64,000 nucleotides of DNA from Breoghania sp. (GTDB lineage Bacteria > Pseudomonadota > Alphaproteobacteria > Rhizobiales > Stappiaceae): the NCBI RefSeq assembly GCF_030066895.1, contig NZ_JASJAV010000019.1:1-64000 (forward strand), given 5' to 3'. A program made the translations under genes and the position numbers. Under the pieces are notes generated by a model, which saw only the letters and a program-made list of their open reading frames with translations, had not been told where the DNA came from and ran no database searches. Numbering within the stretch: the stretch's first letter is position 1; each line of letters begins with the position of its first letter. Below, one piece after another: positions 47,387 through 57,776 of the stretch.

Positions 47387-49152
47387 TCAGTCATTAGAGA
47401 CCAGCGACAGGGCGACCACGGCGGACCCATCAAACCGATCCGTGCGCAGCGCACCGTAGATCCGCCGCTCAAACCCGGCGCTGAACAGCCGCGGCGGACG
47501 GGCGAAAAGCGCGCTGAGACGACGCTGATCGGGATGGCTCAAATCCGCAAACGCCGATGTCCGGGTGCTGTGATCGCCGGAGAGCATGCGCGCTTCGTCC
47601 GGCCGCGGCAGGGCAGCGAAGCGGGCGAAGGGATCGACCTCGACGGGAATGCGTCCGGCGAGCGAGGACCAGCTCAGTACGGGCTTTTGCGCCTTGCTGC
47701 GGGCAGCGGCCAACGCCGCATCGACCCGCGCGGCAACCGAAGCCCCCTCGGCAAGATTGAGGGCAGCAACACGCTCGGGATCGGACCGCTGACGATCGGC
47801 GGGACGGTGCGGAGGTGCTGCGGCCAACGTCGTGGCGGCAGGCCGCGGCCTCAGCGCGGGCACAGGTTCGGATCCGGCGGCATAGGACGTCAGCGTCGTA
47901 TTCGCCCCCCCTCCTCTGCGACCGGAGACCCCGGATCGACCACGGAATCGATCGCGCCGATGGCATCGGACGGCGCAGGCCCGGTGCGGCGCGGCTTGGA
48001 ACTGGGAAGCGTGGCGACGATGAAGGACTCGTCGGCTTCCGCTTCCACCTCTGATTCTTCCTCAAGGCTCTCTTCCGGCTCAGGCTCCGCGACCTCAACC
48101 ACGCCACCGGGCTTTGCGTGCGGCGTCACCCTGGCCGAACTCACGCCCGGCAACGGATCGTCGCTCGCACGGTCGACCCACACGGGCTGCGGCGTGGTAT
48201 TTTCCTCTCCACCGACATCGGCGGGCGGTCTGGGCCTGCCGCCGAACAGCGAGGCGATCAGCGTCTTGCCGCTCGTATTGCCGCCGCCAACATTGACGCC
48301 AGCGAGCGAGGGCCGGATCGAGGGACTGGTCGTCACGTTGGTGGCAACCTGCCCGGTGGTCCTGAAGGAGCGCTCGGGAGCGGCCGATGCCACCTGGCGG
48401 GTGCGGCTGCCGCGCGCCTGCAGCTCGGCCAGAGCCTGCTTGTAGCCGGGCATCGGCTTGCCGTCGGAAGGAATGTGGATCGTCTTGCCGTTCGGAAAGA
48501 CGCAGGCGAGCTGGCTTCGCGTCATGCGCGGCCAGTGGCGCACATTGCCTGTATCCATGTGCACGAAGGGCGAGCCGGAGGTCGGATAGTAGCCCACGCC
48601 GCCCACCTGCATGCGCAGGCCGATGGCGCGCAGCTTGGCGAGATTGGCGTCAAGAATGAAGAAGTCCATCGCCTTGCCGCGCATGTGCTGGCTCTTCTTC
48701 GCAACCCCGCGAGAGCACTTGCGCAGCATGTTGTTGGTTGCCGGAGACCGATAGCCGGAGACCACGTGAATCTCTCCGTGCGAACCCGACTTCTGGTAAA
48801 CTTCCCAGACCAGGTCGAACAGCTTGGGATCCATGTTAGTGGATTCGTTACGCCGCCAGTCGCGCAGGAACTGGTTCAGTTCGCGCAAACCCGACTGGAT
48901 GTAACGGCCGTTACGCTTGAAGGTGATGGTGGCGTGTTCGCCGGTGTGGTTGTTGTAGAGCTTCAGGGAGCGGATCTCGGCCTCGGCCGCCGGAGCAAAC
49001 CCGGCGAAAGACGCGAGAATAACGGCAACGCCGAGCAAAAGGGTGTGCGCCGCGGCACATAGCGGGAAGCGGAGCAGATACTCGCTCAATGTCTTTCTCG
49101 CATTCTGCCGCGAGGCGGCGACCTGATATCGCCGACCATTCGGACCCGGCAC
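47387..49152 (-). pseudogene. DUF882 (M15-like) envelope protein, C-terminal frameshift
   Basis: After a signal peptide (LLLGVAVILASFAGFAPAAEA) comes the DUF882/YcbK peptidase-like domain with EIHVVSGYRSPATNNMLR, KKSQHMRGKAMDFFI and PFVHMDTGNVRHW, holding the zinc ligands (His, Asp, His). A long disordered C-terminal region then runs to a 7-G tract (C7 on the plus strand near 47908), where the frame is lost. The remaining about 165 residues, ending at 47387, are in the next frame. The enzymatic domain is complete and would still be made, so this may be functional truncation, slippage variation or a read error. It is the mildest case in this decayed stretch. Confidence 0.7.
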
Positions 49153-49417
49153 CCTACCCCCCGAGTATTACCTTAAAGTACGACAGACTCGGTTAACGAG
49201 TATTTACCGTATTTCGAACCTGCACGGAATCGCCGCCAAACGACTGAAAACCCTGACGTTCTCGTCGAGAACTTGCCCGGCATCGCAAAGAAGATCGCAA
49301 CATTTGACAGATCAAAGGATCCGGAAACCGGGCTTGCCCACGAGACAGGCAGTCACACGACACGTCAAGCAGGCAATTTTGCGGCAGGGAACCCACCGGC
49401 CGTTTTGCCGCAGCCCG

Positions 49418-50975
49418 CTATTCCGCTGCGTCCTGGCCGTTCGTCGCTTCCAGGCCGTAGTCCTTCAGCTTGCGATACAGTGTGGACCGTCCGATCCCCA
49501 GCCGCCGCGCGACCTCCGCCATGCGCCCACCATAGTGGTCGATAGTGGTCGATCGCGGTGACGATCATGTCGCGTTCCACGCTTTCCAGCGTCTGAACAT
49601 GGCCGTTCTTGTCGAGCGCACGCAGGAACCCGAAGGGCACGGAGCCATCGGCCCCCCTGGCCGACCGCCTCGCCCGTCCCACCATAGGAGGAACTGCTCA
49701 CGGCCGGCTCGCCGGCGATCAGCGGCGCCTCGATCTTCGGCTCCTGAGACCGACGCTCGTCTCCCCCCGCGTGCGGCGCAATGAGCCTGGATCTGGGGAA
49801 AGTCGTCCAGCCTCAGGCACATGTCGTCACACAGGACAACGGCGCGGAAGATCGCGTTCTCAAGCTGGCGGATATTGCCCCGGCCAGTCATAGGACTGCA
49901 GCAGCGCCACCGTGTCGGGTGCGACCGTCGCGATCTTCGACTTGTGCTCTTCCGCGGCAAAGCGCGCCAGAAAATGCCGAGTGAGTTCGGGAATGTCCTC
50001 CAGCCGGTCGCGCAGAGGCGGGATCCAGACGGGAAAGACATTGAGCCGGTAATAGAGATCCTCGCGGAAGCACCCTTCCTTGACCAGATCCATCAGCCGC
50101 CGGTTGGTGGCCGAGATCAGCCGGAAGTCGATCTTCTGCGGCCGCCGCCGCGCGCCGACCGGGTCGGTCTCGCCCTCCTGCAGGACCCGCAGGAGCTTGA
50201 CCTGAACGTCGCTCGGCAACTCGCCGACCTCATCGAGGAACAGCGTGCCACCATGGGCCTCCTGGAACTTGCCGACATGCTTGTCGACCGCACCGGTAAA
50301 GGCCCACTTCTCGTGGCCGAAGAGAATGGATTCCACGAGGTCTTCAGGGATCGCGCCGCAATTGACGGTGATGAACGGCTTGGTGGCCCGATCGCTCTGG
50401 CCCTGGATGGCGCGCGCGATCACTTCCTTGCCAACGCCGTATTCGCCTTCGATCAGAATGGGAATATGCGAGGAAGCGGCGCGCTCGCCCAACCGGATGA
50501 CGCGCTCCATGAAGGCAGACCGGGTGACGATGTCCTTGAAGGTGAGCGTCCCGGCTTCCGCCTTGCGGAAACGCACGACCTCGTCTTCCAGCGCGGAGAC
50601 CTTCAACACATTCAACACATTGCGGATGGAAACTTCCAGCCGCTCCGGCCCGATCGGCTTGACGACGAAGTCCTGCGCCCCAACGCGCATGGCTCCGACC
50701 ACCGTGTCGATCCCGGCCTGCGCCGTCTGCACGATCACCGGCGTGCCGTTGCCTTCCGCGTGCATCTTTTCCAGGACGGCGAACCCGTCCAGTTCCGGCA
50801 TGACCAGATCGAGAATGACGAGATCGATATCGCTGCCTTCCGGTGCGCACAGCACCTCCAGTGCTTCCACCCCGTTTTCCACCACCCGGGCGGAATATCC
50901 GAAGCGTTTCACCGCCTCTTCAAGCAACCGGCGCTGAACCGGGTCGTCATCGACAATCAGAATACGTCCACTCAT
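49418..50975 (-). pseudogene. Sigma-54-dependent response regulator, broken
   Basis: An NtrC-type regulator: receiver domain (ILIVDDDPVQRRLLEEAV, phospho-Asp in LVILDLVMPELDG), AAA+ domain with GEYGVGKEVIARAIQG and GGTLFLDEVGELPSDVQ, and a Fis-type HTH whose remnant reads ARRLGIGRSTLYRKLKDYGL. Lesions are an extra G near 49877 (WPGN becomes WPGQ), shifts in G6 runs near 49770 and 49660, and a perfect 10-bp tandem duplication at 49532-49551. The GAFTGA loop that contacts sigma-54 reads WAFTGA, a first-Gly change that would itself disable activation. The AAA+ core is in frame from ATG 50975 to about 49877. Dead. Confidence 0.9.
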
Positions 50976-51225
50976 GCGATCACGCATCTCCCGCGCCGCT
51001 CCGCCCCCTTCGCGAATCGGCCGATCACGGCTGTATCATTTCGGGCCATGATGATCGTCATCGGTTAACAAACAGCCAAACTCGCCGCGCCTCCTGCACG
51101 TTACGTCATCCGGATACGCCCCCTGTTGGAAGCTGCGCCAATCCCTATATGCTCTTCCGCGATCCAATCTTTTTTGCGCCCCTTCAAGGCTGACGGGAGC
51201 AGTGAACGTTTCTTGCGGAGCCATC

Positions 51226-52993
51226 ATGTCCTTTACCGATCCCACCCGTTCCCCGGCCGATGCCCTTGCCGCAACCGGCGACCTCGGCACCCTGCCGGAA
51301 TGGAACCTCGCCGATCTCTATCCCGCCATGGACGATCCGACCGCGAAGGCGGATCTCGAAAAGTCGGTCGAGAACGCGCGTGCTTTCGAAGCGGTGAACA
51401 AGGAACGGCTGGACGTCCTGGCGCGCAGCGACGCGAACGCCCTCACCGCGGCGGTGAAGGATTACGAGGCGCTGCAGGAATTGCACGGATCCCAAGCGCC
51501 AGAAATTCTACGGCGACGTGCAGGACAAGCTGACCACCGCGGGCACGCATCTGCTGTTCTTCGGACTGGAACTCAACCGCATCGAGGATGCAGTGCTCGA
51601 TGCCGCGATGGAGAACGAGGCCCTCGCCCACTACAAGCCGTGGTTCGACGACATCTGCAAGAAGCGCCCCTACCAGCTTGAAGATCGGGTCGAGCAGCTC
51701 TTCCACGAGAAGTCGGCCACGGGACGCGGCGCCTGGAACCGGCTTTTCAACGAGACCATCTCCGGGCTGAAATTCGACGTCGGCAGTCAGTCGCTCGGCA
51801 TGGAGGCCACGCTGAACTTCATGCAGGATCCCAACTGCGAGAAGCGCAAGGAAACAGGCGAGGCGCTGGCGAAAGTCTTCGGCGAGGACCTGTCCACCTT
51901 CACGCTGATCACCAAATACGCTGGCCAAAGACAAGGAAATTTCCGACCTTTGGCGCGGTTTCACCGACGTCGCCGACAGCCGCCACCTGGCCAATCGGGT
52001 GGAGCGCGAGGTGGTCGATGCGCTGGTCGACGCCGTGCACGCGGCCTATCCGCGCCTGTCGCACCGCTACTATTCCATGAAGGCGAAGTGGCTCGGTCTC
52101 GACACATTGATGCACTACGATCGCAACGCCCTGCTTCCCAAGGCCGATGATCGCAAGATTCCGTGGGATGAGGCCAAGGCGACCGTTCTCAACGCCTATT
52201 CGCGTTTTTCGCCCGACATGGCGGGCATCGCCGAACGGTTCTTCGACAACAACTGGATCGACGCGCCCGTGCGCCCCGGCAAGGCGCCGGGCGCCTTCGC
52301 CCATCCGACCGTGCCGAGCGCTCACCCCTATGTGCTGGTCAACTACCAGGGCAAGACGCGGGACGTGATGACGCTGGCCCATGAGCTGGGCCACGGCGTT
52401 CATCAGGTGCTGGCGGGCCCGAACGGCGCGCTGATGGCGCCGACCCCGCTGACGCTAGCGGAGACGGCGAGCGTCTTCGGCAAAATGCTGACCTTCCGCT
52501 CGTTGCTCAATTCCGCCAAGGACGACCACACCCGCAAGATCATGCTCGCCTCCAAGGTGAAGGACATGATCAACACGGTGGTGCGCCAGATTACTTTTTA
52601 CACCTTCGAGTACCGCGTCCATCTGGAGCGCCGCGAGGGCGAACTGATCTCGGATCGTCTGGGCGAGATCTGACTCGACGCGCAGCGCGAGAGCCTCGGC
52701 CCCGTCTTCACGTTTGCAGACGACTACGAGACCTTCTGGACCTACATCCCGCACTTCATCCACCGCCACTTCTACGTCTACGCGACTGTCTCGTGAACTC
52801 GCTCTACGCGGTCTACGAGGAGGCGGAGACGGGCTTCCAGAAGAAGTATTTCGAGCTTCTGAAGGCCGGCCGGCACCAAGCACCACACCGAGCTCTTGGC
52901 GCCCTTCAGGCTGAAGGGCGCCGATCCGGCCTTCTGGAACAAGGGGTGTCGATGATCGAGCGGATGATCGACGAACTGGCGGCGATGGACTGA
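51226..52993 (+). pseudogene. pepF: M3-family oligoendopeptidase (PepF type), broken
   Basis: This zinc peptidase has its active site HELGHGVHQ preserved at about 52383. Breaks: near 51495 about 15 codons are missing and the frame changes (ELHG jumps to DPKRQKFYGDVQ); near 51915 one extra base follows TLIT; TGA at 52671-52673 replaces the expected Trp in GEI-W-LDAQRESLGP; near 52788 about 11 bases are lost before DCLVNSLYAVYEEA; and near 52877 one extra C occurs before GTKHHTELLAPF. The stop is at 52993. Five separate lesions of four kinds make this one of the clearest pseudogenes here. Confidence 0.93.
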
Positions 52994-53036
52994 GAGATCG
53001 AAATAAGCGGTGCGCGCCTTGGCGCGCACTGATTTC

Positions 53037-53222
53037 TGGATTCCGGATCAGCGTTCGGCTGATGCCTCACTTGTCCGGAATGAGGGATTTGGGGCTGAGT
53101 TGTAAGCATACGCCAGTGTCGGTAATTGCTCGCATATTGGACGCGTGTGGTTACGTCTCTCCCCTTGCTCCTCATTCCGGGCGGTCTGCAGCGCAAGCTG
53201 CATGGCCAGACCAGGAATCCAG
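53037..53222. repeat. Family B repeat, copy 2 (core inverted)
   Basis: Bounded by CTGGATTCCGGAT and CAGGAATCCAG. The interior reads CAGCGTTCGGCTGATGCCTCACTTGTCC first and GCGGTCTGCAGCGCAAGCTGCATGG last, the reverse of the copy at 21681-21872, while the outside flanks run in the same direction. Confidence 0.85.
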
Positions 53223-53321
53223 CGCGGCAAGCTGCGGCAAAGCCGCTCCGCTTCCTCTGGCTCCATCCCCCGCCGCATCTGGTCCTTGCGTCAACGATCA
53301 AAAGGCTCCTTAAAATGAGCC

Positions 53322-54223
53322 ATGACGCTCAACCACACTCCTTATAACGATAACAGCTCCAAGCAGCCGTTCTCCGTCGACCTCGCCCCGCTCGATCTCG
53401 AAGACTGGGTCGAGATCGACGAGCGCCTGCCCTTCTATCTGGCCGAAAAGGCCCGCTTCTTCGCGGGTGACGAGACGGCCGTCTTCGGCGCCGAGGCGGA
53501 TACACTGGAGGCCCAACGCGAGGTGCTAGACCGTCTTCTCGACCACCTGCCCCGCCGTTTCCCCGAGCTTTACGCCCTTGAAGGCGAGACGATCCGCGTC
53601 CTTGCGACCGGCGAAACCTATCGCACGGATGATTTCCCCGATGCACCGCTGAAGCTTGCCGCCCGGCTGGTGCAGGAGGATCTGGTGATCATGCGCAAGA
53701 GCGCGGAAGGCTATCGGCTCGTGGCGGGCGCGCTGTGCTTTCCCTCTTCAATGGTCGCTGAAGGAGAAGTTCGGCCAGGCCATGCCCGCCATCCACGACA
53801 ACGTGCCCGGCTTCAACGACGGCCGCATGGGCGCAATCGTGGCGCGGATCTTCGACAATATCTCCGAAGGCTCGCCCGTCTGGCGGCTCAACTGGTCGCT
53901 ATACGGCGGCGACGAGTTGCACCACCCCTCCGCCAAGTCGCTCGATGCGCGGGTGGCGACGGGGACATCCGAATCTGTTCGTGCGCGTGGAACGTCAGAC
54001 ATTGCGGCGTCTGCCGCGTTCCGGCAACGTGCTCTTCACCGTGCACATCCACGTGGACCCGATCACAGCCTTTGCCAAACACCCGGAAGGTGCGCATCTC
54101 GCCGCCGGATTGCGAAAGCAATTGCTGGCGCTGAACGAGGATCAGCTCGCCTACAAGGGCCTGACCGCAGAACGCAACCGGATTGCCGCAACGCTCGCCG
54201 ATCTGGCAGGCGAGACGGTGTGA
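53322..54223 (+). pseudogene. DUF3445 (heme-dependent oxidative demethylase-like) protein, broken
   Basis: DUF3445 features are LDLEDWVEIDERLPFYLAEK, LDRLLDHLPRRFPELYALEG and QEDLVIMRKSAEGYRLVAGA. An inserted A near 53748 breaks LCFPSSW; the continuation SLKEKFGQAMPAIHDNVPGF is in the next frame. A second shift near 53965 precedes PNLFVRVERQTLRRLP and NVLFTVHIHVDPITAF, which run in a third frame to 54223. Family members demethylate N-methyl substrates using heme. Two lesions; the heme-binding C-terminal half is unreachable. Confidence 0.82.
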
Positions 54224-54284
54224 AAGGCGACGGGTCGTACCTGACGCTCGCACGCCTCCCGCACGCGCTCTTCCCCCTGAAACG

Positions 54285-54313
54285 CAAAACGGCCCCTCAC
54301 GGGGCCGTCTTTC
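54285..54313. terminator. Bidirectional terminator between DUF3445 remnant and gapR
   Basis: ACGGCCCC-TCAC-GGGGCCGT with CTTTC on the plus side and TTTTGCG on the minus side; it serves both convergent genes. Confidence 0.85.
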
Positions 54314-54349
54314 GTAAAGCATACGGAGAAACGCGTCCGCGCCGCGCGG

Positions 54350-54616
54350 TTACTCTTCAGCGCCGCCCTGCGCGATCATGCCGAGCGCATGCATGTAGAG
54401 ATCCAGTATCGCTTCCTGTTCCTCGCGCTCATGCGGCTCCTGCTTCCGGAGACGCACGACCTGGCGCAGGATCTTCACGTCGAAGCCCATCGCCTTGGCT
54501 TCGCCGTAGACGTCCTTGACGTCGTCGGAGATCGCCTTCTTCTCTTCTTCGAGCCGTTCGATTCGCTCCACGAAGGCGCGCAGCTGGTCGGCGGCTACTC
54601 CACCCGTATCAGCCAT
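54350..54616 (-). CDS. gapR: GapR nucleoid-associated protein (DUF2312)
   Basis: An 88-residue DNA-binding protein of the GapR family, which in Caulobacter binds overtwisted AT-rich DNA ahead of replication forks and is essential or nearly so. Conserved sequence is [40 protein letters not shown] and [23 protein letters not shown] 54616 (MADTGGV). It survives intact inside the most decayed part of the window, as expected for a core chromosome-maintenance gene. Confidence 0.93.
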   Translation of the reverse strand: MADTGGVAADQLRAFVERIERLEEEKKAISDDVKDVYGEAKAMGFDVKILRQVVRLRKQEPHEREEQEAILDLYMHALGMIAQGGAEE

Positions 54617-54765
54617 GGTGAGAGGTCCTTGTCCGGTTAACGGAATCGGCGCAGCGGGATCGCGCGCCGGGAAAACGGCTCGCTTGGGTGCCAGAAACAA
54701 TGTGGCCGGTCAAGGCGGCAATGCGCGGAAAACACCGCATAACCCGCCCCGGGCCAATGTCCAGG

Positions 54766-55083
54766 TCAGTGCGACGGCTTGCTCGTCTCGAACGCCGCCT
54801 TCTGTTCGGCATTGGCCTCGCTTTGATATTTCGCCTTCCATTCCCCATAGGGCATGCCATAGACAATCTCGCGCGCGGCCTCCTTGGAAAGACCCAGCCC
54901 CTTCTCGCCCGCCGCATTCCGATACCAGTTCGACAGGCAGTTGCGACAGAAACCGGCGAGATTCATCAGATCGATGTTCTGAACATCGGTGCGCTCGCGC
55001 AGGTGAGCGACGGGCCGACGAAAGACCGCCGCCTCCAGCTCGGTGCGCATTTGCGGATCGATATCGGGCGCTGTGTCGCTCAT
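54766..55083 (-). CDS. DUF1244 family protein
   Basis: A 105-residue alphaproteobacterial protein with AVFRRPVAHLRERTDVQNID, then MNLAGFCRNCLSNWYRNAAG and ARDIVYGMPYGEWKAKY-like sequence (here AREIVYGMPYGEWKAKYQ). The CRNC pair and helical character are family traits; function unknown. ATG 55083 follows GGAGGA. Intact; it was probably followed by the now broken N-formylglutamate amidohydrolase relative upstream on the same strand. Confidence 0.88.
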   Translation of the reverse strand: MSDTAPDIDPQMRTELEAAVFRRPVAHLRERTDVQNIDLMNLAGFCRNCLSNWYRNAAGEKGLGLSKEAAREIVYGMPYGEWKAKYQSEANAEQKAAFETSKPSH

Positions 55084-55164
55084 GAAATCCTCCTCAAGGC
55101 ACAAAAGATCTTCGCCCTGACATCGTCCCGACGGGCAGCAACGTCAAGGCCGCAGAGACAGACC

Positions 55165-55848
55165 TCAACTCTCGTCCACCTTCGATCCGTAATGACGCAC
55201 CACGTGCAGATCCTCGATCGCATTCAACTCGCTGAGGATCGGGGCTAGACGCCCAGCCCAATCCTCGGCCTCCGCCTCGTCACCGATGAGGTCCTGACGA
55301 ACCTTGATCAGCGCATGGACAAGGCCAATCGAGGTACCGTGCTTGTACATGGTGTCGTTCTTGAAAGCGCCGAAATAGGGCTCGTTGTCGCCCACGATGA
55401 GCGCGGATCGCGTTTCAGCGCATCCATCAGCGGCACCGGCAGGTGTGGATCCTTGTCCCACAGGAGCCCTACATGCCAGGGGCGCGGCCAGTCGCGCCAG
55501 ACAGGCGTGAAGGAATGCACCGGTACGATCGCCGGAACATGCCCGCTCTCTTCCATGCGCTGAAGCATCGCCGCAATCGCCGCGTGGTAGGGCTGATAGA
55601 ACCGCGCGATACGCCGGTCCCGCTCCACCGCATCGATATAGGCGTTGTCGGGGATGAGCGCGCCGTCGGAAATCCGCATGACGATGGTCGGATCGTCCTC
55701 GCCGCGATTGGGATCAATCAGCAGGCGCGAGAAGGTCGCCCGCCTCATTACCGAGAATGATCTCAAACGGATCGAAAGTATCGTCGGAGGAATCTTTGGC
55801 GCGCGCAGAAACCGCCGTTGACGCGCTGTCACCGGAAAGGCTGTGCAT
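55165..55848 (-). pseudogene. N-formylglutamate amidohydrolase family protein, deleted and frameshifted
   Basis: The N-terminal lead (DDTFDPFEIILGNEAGD, from ATG 55848) jumps directly to RLLIDPNRGEDDPTIVMRIS in another frame at about 55745, so roughly 50-60 codons carrying the substrate-binding His/Asp residues are missing. ARFYQPYHAAIAAMLQRMEE and VPVHSFTPVWRDWPRPWHVG follow. A second break near 55400 separates DALKRDP from ALIVGDNEPYFGAFKND, which continues to the stop at 55165. An intact, more distant relative is present at 61674. Dead. Confidence 0.87.
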
Positions 55849-55994
55849 GTCGGGTCCGAATTGGGATGACGTTGCCTATCGCTTGCCATAGGAATAGGCG
55901 GGTCGTCCAGCCCACATCGGGCGCGCTTGAAGCGAACGCCGCCGAAACATGCCACGACGGCTTTTTCAATCCATATTGATCGGACCCTTGCGCA

Positions 55995-56884
55995 ATGTCG
56001 ACTTCCTCCGAAAATTCCGCCACCCCGATGTCCGAGGTCGGCACCGTGACGATCGCCTTCGCCGCGCTGTTGCTGGGTGCAGTGGCGATGGGCGCATCGC
56101 CGGTTTTCGTCCGATATGCGGAGGTCGGCCCCTTCACCAGCGCGTTCTACCGTGCCACCCTGCTGGCCGATCTGTTCTTTGCGGGCGACCTGATCTTCTG
56201 GCACCTGGCCATCGTCAACACCACCATGGCCAATGCCACCTTCCTCGCCACCATGGCCCCGGTCTGGGTGCTGCTCGGCTCCGGCCTGTTCATCGGCGAG
56301 AATCCGGCCTGTTCATCGGCGAGAAGGTGACGAAACAGATGGTGGCGGGGCTCGCGCTGTGTGTCCTGGGCGCGGGCGCGCTGGTCGGCTCCAGCATCCG
56401 CATGGAGCCCGAACGCCTCACCGGAGACGTTTACGGCATCATCACCTCCGTCTTCTTCGGCGCCTATTTCTTCGCCGTGCGCGTCGCACGCCGCCGCGCG
56501 CATCCGGGCCTCATCCTCTATCGCTCCACGCTGATCACCGCAGCCGCGCTGCTGGTTGCGGCCCTCGTGATGGAAAACGCCTTCCTGCCCGCGACCTGGA
56601 CAGGCGCTGCCGCCCTCGTCGCGCTGGCCGTCATCAGCCATACCGGCGGACAGGGCCTGCTCGCCTTCGCGCTCGGCCACCTGTCGGCCGCCTTTTCCTC
56701 GTTGGTCATCTTCCTGGAGGCGGTGGCGGCCGCCTGTTTCGGCTGGCTGATCTTCGCCGAAACCCTCTCCGCCCTGCAATTTGCCGGAGGCGGCGCCATC
56801 CTGGCCGAAATATGGGTCGCCCGCCCCCACCACCGGGCAACCGCTGCCGTGCCGGGCGCGGAAGTGAGTTCCGATGCTCCGTGA
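55995..56884 (+). pseudogene. EamA/DMT family transporter, 23-bp duplication
   Basis: The first EamA repeat begins FAALLLGAVAMGASPVFVRYAE and includes IVNTTMANATFLATMAPVWV. A perfect 23-bp tandem duplication (56280-56302 and 56303-56325, encoding GLFIGE) shifts the frame, so translation stops at SSARR. Without it the protein continues KVTKQMVAGLALCVLGAGAL to the end of the second repeat at 56884. About 30 residues including one membrane helix also seem to be missing between AFYRATL and DLFFAGDL. The cargo of the family varies and cannot be inferred. Confidence 0.9.
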
Positions 56885-57287
56885 CGGACGACCTTACGGC
56901 AGGTTAACCGCCCTCTGGACACGACGCCTCACGCGTGTACCCTCACCCGCCATGAAGTCCTAGCGTCGTCACGAAAACGCGGTGGAACCGGTCAGGCAGG
57001 AGTGTCGGGGGGCTGCTGAGGATATCGCGGGGAATTGCGTATGGCCTTGATGCCGCCGCATTTCTCGGGCGGAAGGGCAGGGCGAATTTCACGCGAACGC
57101 TGCGTAGGTTTGATCGCGCACTCGGTGCCGACATCGCGACCCCGTCACGGGCACAGGATCGGAAACGGTCCCGACGCCCGATTGGAAACGCCTATGGGTT
57201 GTCAATGGCTTCCGATGCACTGCCGTTGACAAGTGGCCGCAACATTCGCAATAACAACGCTTTTCGCTGCGGACAAAACGAACACCG
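56885..57287. other. 403-bp intergenic region before DUF1036-pyk
   Basis: No gene recognised. A promoter-like pair TTGACA (57226-57231) and CAATAA (57249-57254), 17 bp apart, sits about 35 bp before the DUF1036 start. TTGTCAA at 57199-57205 forms an inverted repeat with TTGACAA at 57226-57232, a possible operator over the -35 box. Confidence 0.5.
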
Positions 57288-57776
57288 ATGAGATCGTCCT
57301 GCATCACACATAAGGTTCCGCCGTTCCGCCTGAAAAAGGCGTTGGCCTGGGCATTTGCAATCGTCGGCACCGGACTGTTCCTGACCTTTGCCAGCGCGTC
57401 TCCGGCCTCTGCGGATCTCCGTCTCTGCAACAAGACCGAAAGCCAGGTGGGCGTCGCCATCGGCTATCGGGACAAGACGGAGTGGTCGACCGAGGGCTGG
57501 TGGAACATTGCCTCGAAAACTTGCGAAACGTTGATCCCCGGACACCTCTCCTCTCGTTATTACTACGTATATGCGATCGATTACGATCAGGGCGGAGAAT
57601 GGGGCGGTCGTGCCTTCATGTGCACGCGCGAGAAGGAATTCACGATCCGCGGCATTGCGGACTGTGTTGCGCACGGCTATGAAAGAACAGGATTTTTCGA
57701 GATAGACACGGGCGAACAGCGTAGCTGGACGGTCCAGTTGACCGAGCCCGTACAACAGGAAACCGGCGGACGATGA
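57288..57776 (+). CDS. DUF1036 exported protein
   Basis: A 162-residue secreted protein. A basic start and hydrophobic signal (AFAIVGTGLFLTFASASPASA) is followed by the DUF1036 domain: LRLCNKTESQVGVAIGYRDK, WSTEGWWNIASKTCETLIPG and YYYVYAIDYDQGGEWGGRAF. Four or more Cys residues suggest disulfides in the periplasm. Function unknown. Its stop overlaps the pyk start (ATGA), the usual arrangement in Rhizobiales. Intact. Confidence 0.9.
   Translation: MRSSCITHKVPPFRLKKALAWAFAIVGTGLFLTFASASPASADLRLCNKTESQVGVAIGYRDKTEWSTEGWWNIASKTCETLIPGHLSSRYYYVYAIDYDQGGEWGGRAFMCTREKEFTIRGIADCVAHGYERTGFFEIDTGEQRSWTVQLTEPVQQETGGR

Noticed and set aside
464..52673. UGA read as tryptophan (recoded stop codon)
   Set aside because: Three TGA codons fall at Trp positions, but many intact genes here end in TGA (thiE-like, gap, purE, rpmJ) and all three recoding candidates carry additional frameshifts.
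51226..52993. Programmed frameshifting in PepF
   Set aside because: Five lesions including deletions and a stop; no slippery heptamer with a conserved downstream structure.
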